Origin: Chlorokybus atmophyticus
Lineage: Eukaryota > Streptophyta > Chlorokybophyceae > Chlorokybales > Chlorokybaceae
Reading direction: 5' to 3'
Length of the DNA stretch: 27,186 nucleotides
Assembly: GCA_009103225.1 (NCBI GenBank)
Contig: RHPI01001037.1
Span: 403,764 to 430,949, forward strand
Shown: one piece after another, positions 10,334 to 20,700 of the stretch
Numbering within the stretch: the first letter of the stretch is position 1
Layout: every line of letters begins with the position of its first letter
Translations under genes and position numbers: made by a program
The notes under the pieces: model-generated
What the model was told of the DNA's origin: nothing
Databases searched by the model: none
The model's input: the letters and a program-made list of their open reading frames with translations, nothing else

Positions 10334-10437
10334 CTTTCTTTAGGGCGTGACGCTCCGGGCGGCGGCGAGGCCGGCGAGGTCGTTGGCCAGGTGGCCGGCG
10401 AGGAGGGGGGGAGGCAGGCAGCTGATCTGCGGCTGCT

Positions 10438-12927
10438 ATGACAGTCGGTGGGTCGCAGGATGTGTCGACGAACGAGCGAGAGTTCATCCTGCAGGCGGCG
10501 GCCGCCGGGGTGAGGGTGGACGGCCGCCGGCCGCTGGACCTCCGGGAGTGCCGCGTGGCGTTCGGGGCGCAGGATGGCGCTGCGGAGGTCACTCTTGGTG
10601 ACTCAACACGTGTCCTCTCCGTTGCATCCGCCGAGCTCGTCACGCCCTACCCTGATAGGTGCAGCTAGAGCATGTCTATTTCGTTGCCTTGGCTTCGTTT
10701 TTATGCGCAGCTTTGCATGAATGCAATTGCTTCGCGTGTACGCAATGCGCTGAAAGCCATCCATGCATGACGGCGTATAGCAACGGTGAGAGTTCCTGCG
10801 GTAGGACAGCAGCACGATGAACTATTGCTGCTGCATGCAAGCGGTGACCATGATGAAGCTCAGTTCTCCGCATGCGCACATATAAACATTGTGTGGTCTA
10901 ATATTATGGCTGCTGTGCACGCAGTCAGTGCACCGAAGCATGCATGTTCACATTGCGGCAGTGGTGGCTTGTCTTTCTGCATTCACGCATTTGCTTATGA
11001 TCGACACAGACAACCATTGTCATGATTCGGTCGCAAGAGTGGTTGTAGTCAATCAACCCTCGGTGCTTGCTTCGGTTTGCTCACATCAACATCTGTAATT
11101 TAGGCCTCGAGATGGGCAGCTGCAGATAAACGTGGAGCTGTCTCCAATGGCGGACCCTTCCTTTGAAGCAGGACGCCCTGGCCAGGTGCTGTTTGCTGGG
11201 GTTCAACATCCTCAAAATGCTGTTTCTGTTATGCTTCAAGCGTGCATGTCAATAGGATGCCTCTCGCAAGTCCATGAAGGGTTGTGAGTCTCACATCACA
11301 TGCAGGCCGCAGTGGAACTGAGTCGGCTGGTGGACAGGGTGCTGCGGCTGGGGCGCGCTGTTGACATGGAGGCCTTGTGCGTTGCTGCAGGCCGCAAGGT
11401 TGTTTACAACCCTTCGCTGATTGCCTGGCCAACTTATGCGTTTGATCAATCCATCGCTCACTTGGTCATGCACGCACGCATGCTCACAGTTAGTTCAGTG
11501 TCTCATTGTTTTACAGTCTATCAGTCACTCGGTACGTGCTCGTCACACTCATACAGTTATCCGCTCGTTTGTTCATTTAGTCATTGTTACTCACACCAGT
11601 ATTGGTGCGTGCCCTCGCTTCAACCAGGTGTGGTCGCTGCGCGTGGACATACATGCCCTTGACAACGGCGGCAACCTGACCGACTGCGTGATGGCCGCTG
11701 CACTTGCCGCCCTGATGTCGTTCCGCCGCCCAGAGGCCACTCTTCAGGGAGACCGCATCATTGTCTACCCCCCAGAGGTGATTACAAGAAAACTATACTA
11801 TTTCTATAACACAACAGTCATCCGTTTCAACACGTGTGCGTCACCACCATTACACAGCCTGCACATGCCTGCAAGTTATCCGAATCAAGCATGTACGAGC
11901 CGATGGCGATGCAATAGTTTGACCCAAGGTATGTTGTTATGCAGGTGCGGGAGCCCGTGCCTCTGAATATACACCATTTGCCGGTAGCCATCAGCTTTGC
12001 GTTCGTTGGTGAAGGCAACATTTTGGTGAGAAGTTGAGCCTGATTACTGTGTTGGGGGCCTGATTCGCACTCATGAGGATGTCGTGTTCACGCTGTGCAT
12101 CGCATTGTAGCTAGCAGACCCGAGTCTGAAAGAGGAGGCTGTGGCGGGTGCACGCATCACGTGGAGTGCAAACGCCCTCGGTGAGATCTGTGCAGTGCAG
12201 AAGCCCGGCGGCACGGCAGTCCCGCAGGTCGAAATCTTGCGCTCCGCCCGCATCGCGACCACCAAAGCACAGGTACGAGTTTGGGATTTCACCTCAGGTT
12301 GTGTTGTTGGTTGTGTTGCACAATGATCTGATTGTGTCATCCTGTACTCAGGTGTTGACGGAGATATTGCAAAAAGCATATGCTGCCTATGATGCGGCCC
12401 GGCAGTACGCCAGAGTGCGCAGAAAGCCCGCGGCCGGGCTGCAAGCCGTTGATGTGGACATCACCGCCGCAAAGCCACAAATGCCAGCATCAATGGCGGA
12501 TGTGGCAAGCATGCAGCTGGACGGCGGGAACAATGTTGTGTTTGATGGTGGGAACTCGCATTGGGAAGCCAAAGCTGCGCATGATGATGACGGAGATGAT
12601 GATGATGATGATGATGAAGATGGTGACGATGATCACGTGGCGGCTGTGTTGGAGGAGTTTGACGCTGTTGCAGCGCAATTGCAAAGCAGTTTGGCGGGGG
12701 GCAAGCGACCAATGCATCTCGGTCCAACCTTTCCAAGAGAGGACGTGGCGATGCCAAGCGTGAGCGGGGAAGGAAACGATGATGATAGGGTAGATGGGGA
12801 TGAAGCGGAGGTGCAGCAGCTCGTCAGTGAGTTCCACATCGCCTCCAGCGGCAATGATGATGAGAGTAAGTTGCCTGGCGGTGCTGGCGGAAAAAAGCGG
12901 AAGAAACAGAAGCGCAAGCCGGGGTGA
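10438..12927 (+). CDS. RRP45: Exosome complex subunit RRP45 (EXOSC9), RNase PH-like
   Basis: A core-ring subunit of the RNA exosome, which processes and degrades RNA in nucleus and cytosol. Seven exons: 10438-10658, 11104-11185, 11306-11398, 11628-11777, 11945-12025, 12111-12272, 12352-12927; total 454 aa, all GT-AG and in phase. The ATG follows an in-frame TGA four codons upstream. Hallmarks in order are EREFILQAAAAGVRVDGRRP, VSVASAELVTPYPDR (read from the sequence as SVASAELVTPYPDR), QLQINVELSPMADPSFE, LSRLVDRVLR, DMEALCVAAGRK, VWSLRVDIHALDNGGNLTD, FRRPEATLQGD, NIHHLPVAISFAF and the RNase PH second-half motif ADPSLKEEA. The C-terminal 190 residues extend beyond the RNase PH fold. They contain an Asp-rich stretch (DDDGDDDDDDDEDGDDD) and a basic end, GGKKRKKQKRKPG, a plausible nuclear localisation signal. 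It shares a 357-bp divergent promoter with the SAM/coiled-coil gene. Family RRP45 proteins are thought to lack phosphorolytic activity. Confidence 0.93.
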
Positions 12928-13311
12928 TTGGATATGGGAGACGCTGGGTGTTTGCACAGATGCAAAGACCTTGGTGCAGGCCTAGGCGTGTGTGGGACTG
13001 TTCCATCGCACCACTTGTGCGCGAGGCCTCTTGCACACAAACTTGCACAACAATGCTGCCTCACGTGTAAGAGCAGGTGTGAAGACTCTTACACTGGAAT
13101 TTACGATTGCCTGATGCTTTGATGATTGGAATATAATGAGTTACCTTTTCAACACGCATGCATTTGCAATCGCTGCGGCAGCACAGCAACACAGTACACC
13201 AGCACACATGCAGTTTTGTTATGGGGCTTGGACTCAATCCACTTACACATGTGACTTTCTGTACACTTGCGCAGGTGCAGTAGTAATATACTAGTATGTC
13301 TCTCCTAAATG
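12928..13311. other. Convergent intergenic region (3' ends of RRP45 and dynein light chain)
   Basis: A 384-bp gap between stop codons. TGTAA, the polyadenylation signal common in green algae, occurs at about 13066 on the plus strand and may serve RRP45. Nothing else is supported. Confidence 0.35.
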
Positions 13312-14012
13312 CTACTCATAGTATAGTCCATAGACCTGGCAAGGCACAACGGTTGGTTGTTAAAAGTTACATGCGCAATCACATGTGCATTGTAAACACT
13401 CAAAGCCCTCACCTGCGTGACGGCGTACATAGATTCATTCTCTACCGAGCACGAGGCGCTGCCGTCCCAACCGCCGGTGGCATGGCTGCTGTTAGTATTG
13501 GCGTTGTTGCCGTTGCTGTTGTTGCTGCCACCTTTTGAGGACGAGTTTGTTGATGTTGTCGATGTGGTTGTCGACGTGGATGACGGCACTGAGTCCCACA
13601 AGCACCTCGACGCCAACCTCATCGCCCCTCCACACTTCTGACCCACCGTCACCTTCACACAATGATGTTGGTGATGCTGTTAATGTTGTCGTTGTTATGG
13701 ATGTTGTTGTTATCGTTGGTGTGACAAGGAGTTGGTTACCTGCACAATGATCTTGTAACGGTGGTAGCCTAGCTCTCGGACCTTCTCTCGGACGAGTTCC
13801 GTGAGCTCCTTGGCAACCTGGGCGCCTCGGGAGGGGTCGTACGTCATGGTCCCCACGCGGGCGGCGACGGCTTCCCTGGTCGCCTCCTCCACCTTGGCCC
13901 GGTCGAACCGCCGCCCAGGCCCAAGCACGTAGCTGTTCTCGTACACTACCTCCCTGCCGTCCACCAGGCCGACCCCTCCACCGTAACCCCCGCCCGCACC
14001 GTCCCCGTCCAT
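13312..14012 (-). CDS. Tctex-type dynein light chain with low-complexity insertion
   Basis: A small subunit of dynein complexes that binds the intermediate chain and cargo, in flagellar axonemes, intraflagellar transport or the cytosol. Three exons: 13740-14012, 13413-13652 and a 24-nt last exon 13312-13335; total 178 aa, in phase. The start chosen is the only ATG in frame, giving MDGDGAGGGYGGG; further upstream the frame has only TTG. Family signals are VYENSYVLGPGRRFDRAKVE, LTELVREKVRELG, YHRYKIIVQVTVGQ, ASRCLWD, ENESMYAVTQ and the final VYGLYYE. Typical members are about 110-140 aa. The excess is a Gly-rich N-terminus and about 37 residues of Ser/Thr/Asn/Gly between CLWD and the last two strands (residues 112-151). 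I cannot say which subtype (cytoplasmic, LC2 or TCTEX1D2) it is. It is divergent from the TMEM192-like gene, with 238 bp between starts. Confidence 0.9.
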
Positions 14013-14018
14013 CTCCGC

Positions 14019-14082
14019 CTGCCCTGCCCTGGCCTGGCCTGCCCGGCTCTGGCCTGGCCTGGCTCGGCCTGGCCTGGTATGG
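14019..14082. repeat. CCTGG/GGCCT pentanucleotide minisatellite
   Basis: Imperfect tandem copies of GGCCT/GGCTC occupy the 65 bp just upstream of the dynein light chain ATG, presumably in its 5' leader. Confidence 0.6.
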
Positions 14083-14173
14083 CAGTTTGGTTTGAGGACA
14101 CAAGCTGCCAAATTGCAGTTAGTTAGCCGCCTGTGGCGGCGAAGAGAAAGCGCCGGTCGTCAGATCTTTTGGG

Positions 14174-14181
14174 TCACGTGA
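14174..14181. promoter_or_regulatory. TCACGTGA box in a divergent promoter
   Basis: An 8-bp palindrome with a CACGTG core lies 162 bp upstream of the dynein light chain ATG and 70 bp upstream of the TMEM192-like ATG. It matches the centre of the palindrome at 10178-10189. Confidence 0.5.
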
Positions 14182-14236
14182 GGTGAGAGTGGGATCTCGT
14201 GCGTCCGCGTGCGTGACGGTCAAGCATGACGACGGT

Positions 14237-14243
14237 TAGGGTT
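14237..14243 (+). promoter_or_regulatory. Telo-box-like TAGGGTT at the TMEM192-like start
   Basis: GTTAGGGTTG lies about 7 bp before the ATG at 14251, in sense orientation. It is a shorter match than the copies at 2341, 10326 and 23521. Confidence 0.3.
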
Positions 14244-14250
14244 GTGCAGG

Positions 14251-16831
14251 ATGCGTGACGCGTTACTCCTGGGCGGTGGTGTTGTTGGCGGAATACCCAG
14301 CGGCGACGGTGACGGCGTTGGCAATGGCGTTAGCGTAGCAAGCAGGCAGGGGGAGCCTGAGCCGCAGCAAGCTGGCGTGATGCGGGCGGCGGCGGCGGGA
14401 GGCGTGTGGGGCCCGCACGAGAGGGCGGTGCTGCTGGAGAGGATAGCCGTGCCGACGTCGTCGCCAGGGGGAGGCGGCTCGCCTGAGTTCGCAGACCCGG
14501 AGTCAGGCGCAGCATCCGCCTCCTCGTCCGCCTCCACCTTTGCCGCCGCCGTCACAGCTTCGGTGAAAACCCACACTTCAGTACAATAAATCACCCCATT
14601 GCACTTGGTTGCGTGCTGCTGCCTCTCCCATTTTCCCACATAAGCTCGCCTTGCAATTGGTATTCACGCACTAGCTGTGATGCTACTACATTGCTATACC
14701 GCAGCAGTTCACAACACTTGCGCGTCATGCGTAAGCATGCAGTCTTGCTCCGTCCTCCATACACATGTGCAACGAGCTCCTGTGTGGGCAACACGCAGGC
14801 GGTGTTGTTCATAACAGGAATCAGCTGTGAAGTGTGGTGCTACATGTAACCAAACAATGCATGCCAGCAAAACCTCCCCTTCCCCAATAGGAACGCCTCC
14901 ACTGTTATGCCTATGACATTTCAACTTGCCCCTGCAAGAAACGCTAGCTTTTGATCAGCTGTCGACTTGCAATGCAGCTGAAACAAGCATTTTCCCCCTC
15001 TAGTTGCAAGAGTCCTGCGTTCCAGTTTGCCTTCATCTCACCGCGGTTGTGTTGTTGCGTGGAAAGTCTTGACCCGCACACACCCACACCGGGAAGAGTA
15101 CAGCAGCAGAATTGGTTCACTAGGCACGCTGACTGTTGGCTGGTGTCCACTTTGTGTTAACAGAAGTTGGCGTCGGAGGCGGCGCGTGCGTGGAGGGTGT
15201 CGCGCGTGGCGTGTGCCGCGGCGTGCTGCGCGGCGGGCTTGTACTGCGCCAGCCTCTTCATCCCGGGCCTGCGCCTGGACTACGACAGCCGCGGCGCCGA
15301 CCAACGGACGCCACGCCCCCTCGAGGACACGGAGCTACGCCTCAAGCTCGCTCTCCACTGCGTCATACTCGCCGCCGCCGCCACCGTCCAGTGGGCTCTC
15401 AGGCTCGAACACAAAGCCCGCCGCAGGCAGGCATGCAATGGCACACATGTGTATTTGCATGTGCACTTGCATGTACGTACATGTCTGCGTGTGAGTGTGA
15501 GTGCAAGTGTCTCAAGTGAGCGTGTGCAGGTACGTGTGTATGCATACGTGCATGTGTGTGCATGTGCCTGTGTGTGTGTGCGTGTGCAAGGTGGGTCCTG
15601 CTATGCAGTTGCGTATGTGTCCATTGGGTGGGTGACAGAGTGATGTATGTGACAGGGTTTTCTGAAGCTGTACCAGCGGTTGCGAGTTCACCGACGCGTG
15701 CCGCTGCCATTTGCATCGACGGCGCACTGCCTCGTGCTCCTGCTCGCAACCTGGCCTCAGTTTTCCTTGTCTTTGGGACCCTACAATGCTTTGCGCATCA
15801 TTGTTGTTACCGAGGTGTGTGCAAGCGAGATTGTTTCCCACGCAACGCTCACAGCAACTCACAAACATGCTGCATGTGACACGCGCAAGCAGGTGGTGGC
15901 CCTGGCTTTGCTTCTCATCCACCACAGTAAGGTGCTGAAGGACCACAGCGCTGGCAATGCCGCCCCAGACGTCGACGAGTCTTTGCGGGTATGTTGGTTC
16001 ACAAACACGCTCTCACACACACACGCGCATGCGCACGCGCACGCGCAGGCATACCTTATATCACAATGGCGTCCATCTTAACACAAGAGTTGCAGGCGCC
16101 GTTGCTGATAGAAGCGTCGGGGCAGCGGCATGGCGTGGGAGATGGCGTGGGCGGCGGGATGGGTGGCGCGGGCGGGGTGGGCGTGGGCGAGGTGGGGGAC
16201 GTGTGCGAGCGGCAGGCGGAGCTGATATCGTTCTTGCACGACGGGCTTCGGGCGCTGTCGAAGGAGCTGTTGCATTTGCAGGCGCGGCTGCGCAGGGCCG
16301 AGGGGGATGGCGGGGGCATCGGGGTGAAGCATCGAGGAGGAGGAGGGGGAGGACGGGACGTGGAGCACCTCCTCGGCGTGCGCGAGGCCGAGCTGCGTGC
16401 CCTCGCAGCTGAGCGCGAGCATCTACTTGCTGACATCCGCGGCGCTAAACACCTCCAGGCCTCGCGTGACGCTGAAATTGAGTACCTCAAAGTTGTCAAC
16501 CAGCAGGTGCGTGCGTGCGCGTGTCATATCTGCGGCTCTTTGAGGCTTGGCTAGCATTGGGCATGTGGATGTTGACTTGAAGTGAATGCAGCACATGGAT
16601 GAGAACTCGCGGCTACGAGCCATGCTCGAGGAGTGGAGCACGCGCACGGCCAAGGTGTGTGCTGTGTTCATGTGTAAAAGACAGTTTGTTCGGTGTTGGC
16701 ATGGTTGGTCAGTGACATGGTTGTCTTATCCGCAGCTTGAGGCTCTGCTGCAGCGACCATCTCGGACTAGTGGCAGCAGCGGGGCTAATGCAAGTAGTGT
16801 TGATAGCAGACCGCCCAGGACACCCTCGTAG
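14251..16831 (+). CDS. TMEM192-like four-helix membrane protein with C-terminal coiled coil
   Basis: Seven exons: 14251-14562, 15164-15430, 15656-15814, 15893-15988, 16096-16506, 16592-16654, 16736-16831; total 467 aa. Exons 2 to 5 give four hydrophobic segments: VACAAACCAAGLYCASLFIP, LHCVILAAAATVQWAL, STAHCLVLLLATW, and ALRIIVVTE joined to VVALALLLIHH. A cytosolic coiled coil follows (EHLLGVREAELRALAAEREH, DAEIEYLKVVNQQ, HMDENSRLRAMLEEW). The order of features matches animal TMEM192, a lysosomal/late-endosomal protein. Two short similarities help: a basic loop followed by GFLKLYQ, and the IEYLK coiled coil. Animal TMEM192 is about 270 aa; here a 104-aa Gly/Ala/Ser-rich N-terminus and a Gly-rich linker account for the excess. 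Exon 2 must end at CAG|GCATGC, a GC donor, for best fit. The exact starts of exons 2 and 5 are less certain. The family assignment is moderate; the exon chain is better supported than the name. Confidence 0.6.
15432..15600. repeat. GT/CATG-rich low-complexity intron
   Basis: Much of the intron between exons 2 and 3 of the TMEM192-like gene is TGTG, GCATG and ACGT units, including the self-complementary ATGTACGTACAT. Frames across it give Cys/Val-rich shadows and no gene. Confidence 0.5.
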
Positions 16832-17261
16832 CTCGCTAAAAGGGTAGCAGTTGTGTACATATGTATGCTGTCATATTCTGTGAATACGCAAGCTCTTGTG
16901 TCATATTCACACCTGCTGCACATCTTGGCTTTGAGGGCAAAGTCAACTGCCTGGCGCTTGAGATCATACAATTGACATCCGCTGCTATATGTACACGTTT
17001 AAAGCTACATGGTCTGTGCTGCAATGCCACACTAGCATGCTTCAGTCCGCACGCTGACACCAACGCCACACCGACACAAAATAGCACGTCACATATCCTG
17101 TACATATGGTGTAGGCGGTAGTGTGGTCAGATCACTCTAGAGTCCTGGGCGAGAGCGCTAGCATTTAGCCCGGTGGTTGAATATTGCTTGAGGTAAAAGT
17201 GCCTATCTAGGAGGTTTTTAGGGTATACCTTTTGTTGTGCAGTTTCTCCGGCGATAATGTG

Positions 17262-17298
<37 letters not shown>

Positions 17299-17310
17299 CC
17301 CAAAACATAT

Positions 17311-17368
<58 letters not shown>

Positions 17369-17742
17369 ATATGTTTTGGGAAGCCTTTATTTTTATCTAC
17401 ACAGCGCGGCGGCGATTTAACATTCACAAGTGCCGCGCCAGCACCAGCCCGTCAAAGTAGGGTAGTTCAGGCGGTTCCTCCCAACCCAAGTTGACGGTAA
17501 TCTCGGAAAGTGAGGGCAAACTCAACCAGCTGGCATTTGAGATTAACCATAAATAGTGTGCACAGCTGTATCAGCAGCAAGTGAACAACTTCCATTATTC
17601 ATAACTTCATCATTATTCATGAACCACTAACACGCACCAAGCACTGCACAGCAGTAACTGCGGCAAGCTGCTCATCCATAAGTAAATTACTCTGTACACA
17701 CCGCATCATACTGCTACACTACCTAACCCTGCAACAACACGA
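16832..17742. other. Convergent intergenic region with AT microsatellite
   Basis: About 910 bp between the stop of the TMEM192-like gene and the stop of the CRSH fusion gene. It holds the 3' UTRs and a long AT repeat with inverted flanks. No coding exon or RNA gene is supported. Confidence 0.5.
17299..17380. repeat. Long palindrome with (AT)n core
   Basis: CCCAAAACATATACACATAT (17299-17318) is repeated in inverted form as the sequence ending ATATGTTTTGGG at 17380, with a 4-nt GTGT insertion in the right arm. The centre is about 40 bp of (AT)n. A separate (AT)n run without inverted flanks lies just left, at 17261-17298. Confidence 0.8.
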
Positions 17743-20700
17743 CTACACTACTTTATCTTGTTTGGCCGCCGCTGGTCGCCGTCTGCGGCGCCGCTTGCCC
17801 CCGTGCTTCTTGCCAGGCTTTGGTGGTAATGTGCTGTCGATCCGCCTTGCGCGTGCAAATAGTGCTTCAGCTGTGGGCTTGTCGCCATGGGAGTTCTCCA
17901 GCACACCCCACTCGGTCAATATGGCTGCATTCTCTGGCTGCAGATGCACAGCCTTCTGCAGCAAGCGCCGGGCGGCCGACAAGTCTCCAGCCTTGCGCTC
18001 AAGGTGTGCCGCTGCCTGTAGGCAATGCACACTCTCGGGATCAGCTGCCAGTCCCTGCGAAAACAGCTCCCGCGCTTGCACATAGTTGCCTGTGTCTGCC
18101 TCGAGCCGACCCCACGCTTGCCATGATGGCGCATTGGCGGGGTCAATGGTGACGCTGCGCTTGAACAACTCCCTCGCAGCCTCAGCGTTGCCAACAGCGG
18201 CTTCAGCAACCGCCCAAGCATGCAGTATATAACAATTGTTTGGTTTGGCGTCCAGCCCTTGCTGAAACAGCTGGCGCGCTCGTGCAATGTCACCACAGCG
18301 AGCTTCCATGCGGCCCCAAGATTGCCACACACGAGCATCTGTAGGTGCAACCCTAGCACAGCGCCGGAACAGCTCCCTTGCGCGGTCCAGGTCACCTTCT
18401 GAAGCCTCCAGGTCTGCCCAAGCGTGTAACACCACAACATTACTGGGCTCCAATGCAGATGCGCGCTGCAGGAGTTCCCGCGGGGACACGTTTGGGCTCT
18501 TGCATCTGCGCGCTGTAGCAGCCCAAGCACTCAGCACAGTTACAACCTCGTGCGGATTCGAGCGCACACCCGCCACCCCGCGAAAGGCAATGGCTGCATT
18601 CAGTGCCTCCTCCATCAGGCGGGCCGCAGTGCTGTGGTTTCCCAGGTGCGACTCCATGATTGCCCAAGACTTAGTGGCAGCGGAGCAGCCTCCAAGATCA
18701 TTGCTGGCGCGAAATGCTCTGGTCGCCTTGTTGAAAAGAGCTCGAGCCTTGACGAAGTCATTGGAGCGGCGCTCGAGTGTTGCCCATTGTGTCAAGGCCT
18801 GCCCGTCGAGTGGAAACAGCTGCACGCAGTGATCCAGTGTGTCTCTTGCCCTGTCAACTTGGCCCGCCAAGTAAAGTATCCTGGCTTTCTGGCGGAGTTC
18901 AGTCGCGTCAGGTGCACTGGTGCTGGTGCCCTGATTGGTAGCATCATCATCCTCAATTCGTGAATCCTCCTCCTCATCAACACCTATGTACACTGGGGAG
19001 GCAGCAAGGTCCACTTCAATGGGGCGTTCAGCAACATCTGGAGACTGCCAAATCTCTTCCAGCTGCGCAAAGTCGTCTGAAGCAACTTCTGCAACTGACG
19101 TGACTTGTGCGGCAGATTCGGCATGCACAGTTTGGTCAAGACCCTGCATGCGGCGCCCTAGCCGCTGGCGATAAGTGCGGTCGACATCAGGAAGCTTTCG
19201 CAGAACCCCAACCTGCATGACGTCCCAGAATTAACTTGAGACAAGTGGCCTGGGTTCTACCGATGCTACTCCAGGCCTCTGACTGCAAATCGCTTGATAT
19301 GTTACCTGCCGGCGGAAGTTGTAAAACTCCTCCCAATTCACCGTGCCATCACTGTTTGCATCAACCTGGTCAAAGCGAGAATAACCATGAGCATGCTGCA
19401 GGCTGCAGCTAGCCAGCATGTCAACTTGGAAAAGACAACAACAAGACCAGGCAAGCCATAAAGATCGGAGACTTTCCATTGAAAAACAAACAGACACAAA
19501 GCATAACCATCTCAGTCCATCTCAGTCGAGGATATGATGTGATACAATATGACATGAATTTTCTGTCACACTTTCACAACACAAACCCCTACCAGCTGCA
19601 TCAGCTGTGCAGCATCCGCGGACTGGTCATCAGAGCTGCCGCCAGAGCTAAGCTCTGCCATCACCTCCCTGAACTCGCCGAGGGAAATGACCCCATCCCC
19701 ATTCTTGTCGAACAACCGGAACATCTGATCCGCAAGATGCTCCTCCAACCCGCGCGCTGAGTCAGTCTGCTAACAGCACAGAGTGTCAGGAACCAGGAAG
19801 CGCAACAATGCCACACAAGCACAGTCCACAAGCAGACAAGACCTGTGCCAAGCTCCTGCTCCTCGACGCAGCAACTTCTGCAGCAAACTCTGACAGAACC
19901 CTCAGTCGCTGTGCCTGTTACAAGCAACTAGCATCAGTACAGTGTGCAACCTCAGTGCAACACAACAATCAGGGCTTCTTCAGACACTCAACGCCAATAC
20001 CAAACACAAACCTGTTCAGGGTCCAGCATAGCCTTGTAGGCAGAATGGGCAGCTGCCCCACCTTCTGCCAGGGAGTCCATAGCTTCTGTGCGCACTTGCA
20101 GCTCCATCAGTGTCTCGTCCACAGTTATAGTGGAATGCAAGCTCTGGTATCCATTGCGCTTTGGTCTAGCAATGTAATCTTTCGACCGCGCTGGCTCAGG
20201 AGGCCATGTGGCATGGGCGATATCCTGTACCCTATAACAGGCCTCGATACCCGCTGCCTCATGGTCTGTGTTTGTTGAGGCACATGGCTTGAGTGTCACG
20301 CGAATACCCAGCCTATCATACACCTCATCTGGCTGTTTGCCTCTGTGAGACATACCACTTGAGTCATTGCATCAACATGACAAGTTATGAGATACAGCTC
20401 TCGTCCACAAACATACCTGAGCAGCTTCTTCATTGTGCTCAGCAAGCTTTTGCAGCGGGCACGCACTGAAAACGACTCAACCTGCTGAATTGTGTAAGTA
20501 TAGTGTAGTATATACTGCACCAGTTGAAAGCATTCACTGAAAATAACTCAGCAAACCCAACATACCAGCTCGCCTAGTACAGGATCTTGCGCAATCAATG
20601 TCTCCAGCTGCTGCCTGGTATCCTCGAGCAAGAGTCTATGATGTGAAGCATCCGCATCATACCACTCCTTCAGGGAAGCATAGGACTCGGGAAACAGCAC

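Noticed and set aside
12461-12957. Open frames antisense to the last exon of RRP45
   Set aside because: The Ile/His runs are simply the complement of the Asp codon repeat in the real protein.
15399-15946. His/Thr-rich open frames on the minus strand opposite the TMEM192-like gene
   Set aside because: They are shadows of the GT/CATG repeat and of real exons on the other strand.
17218-17460. Ile/Tyr-repeat open frames
   Set aside because: They are translations of the (AT)n microsatellite.
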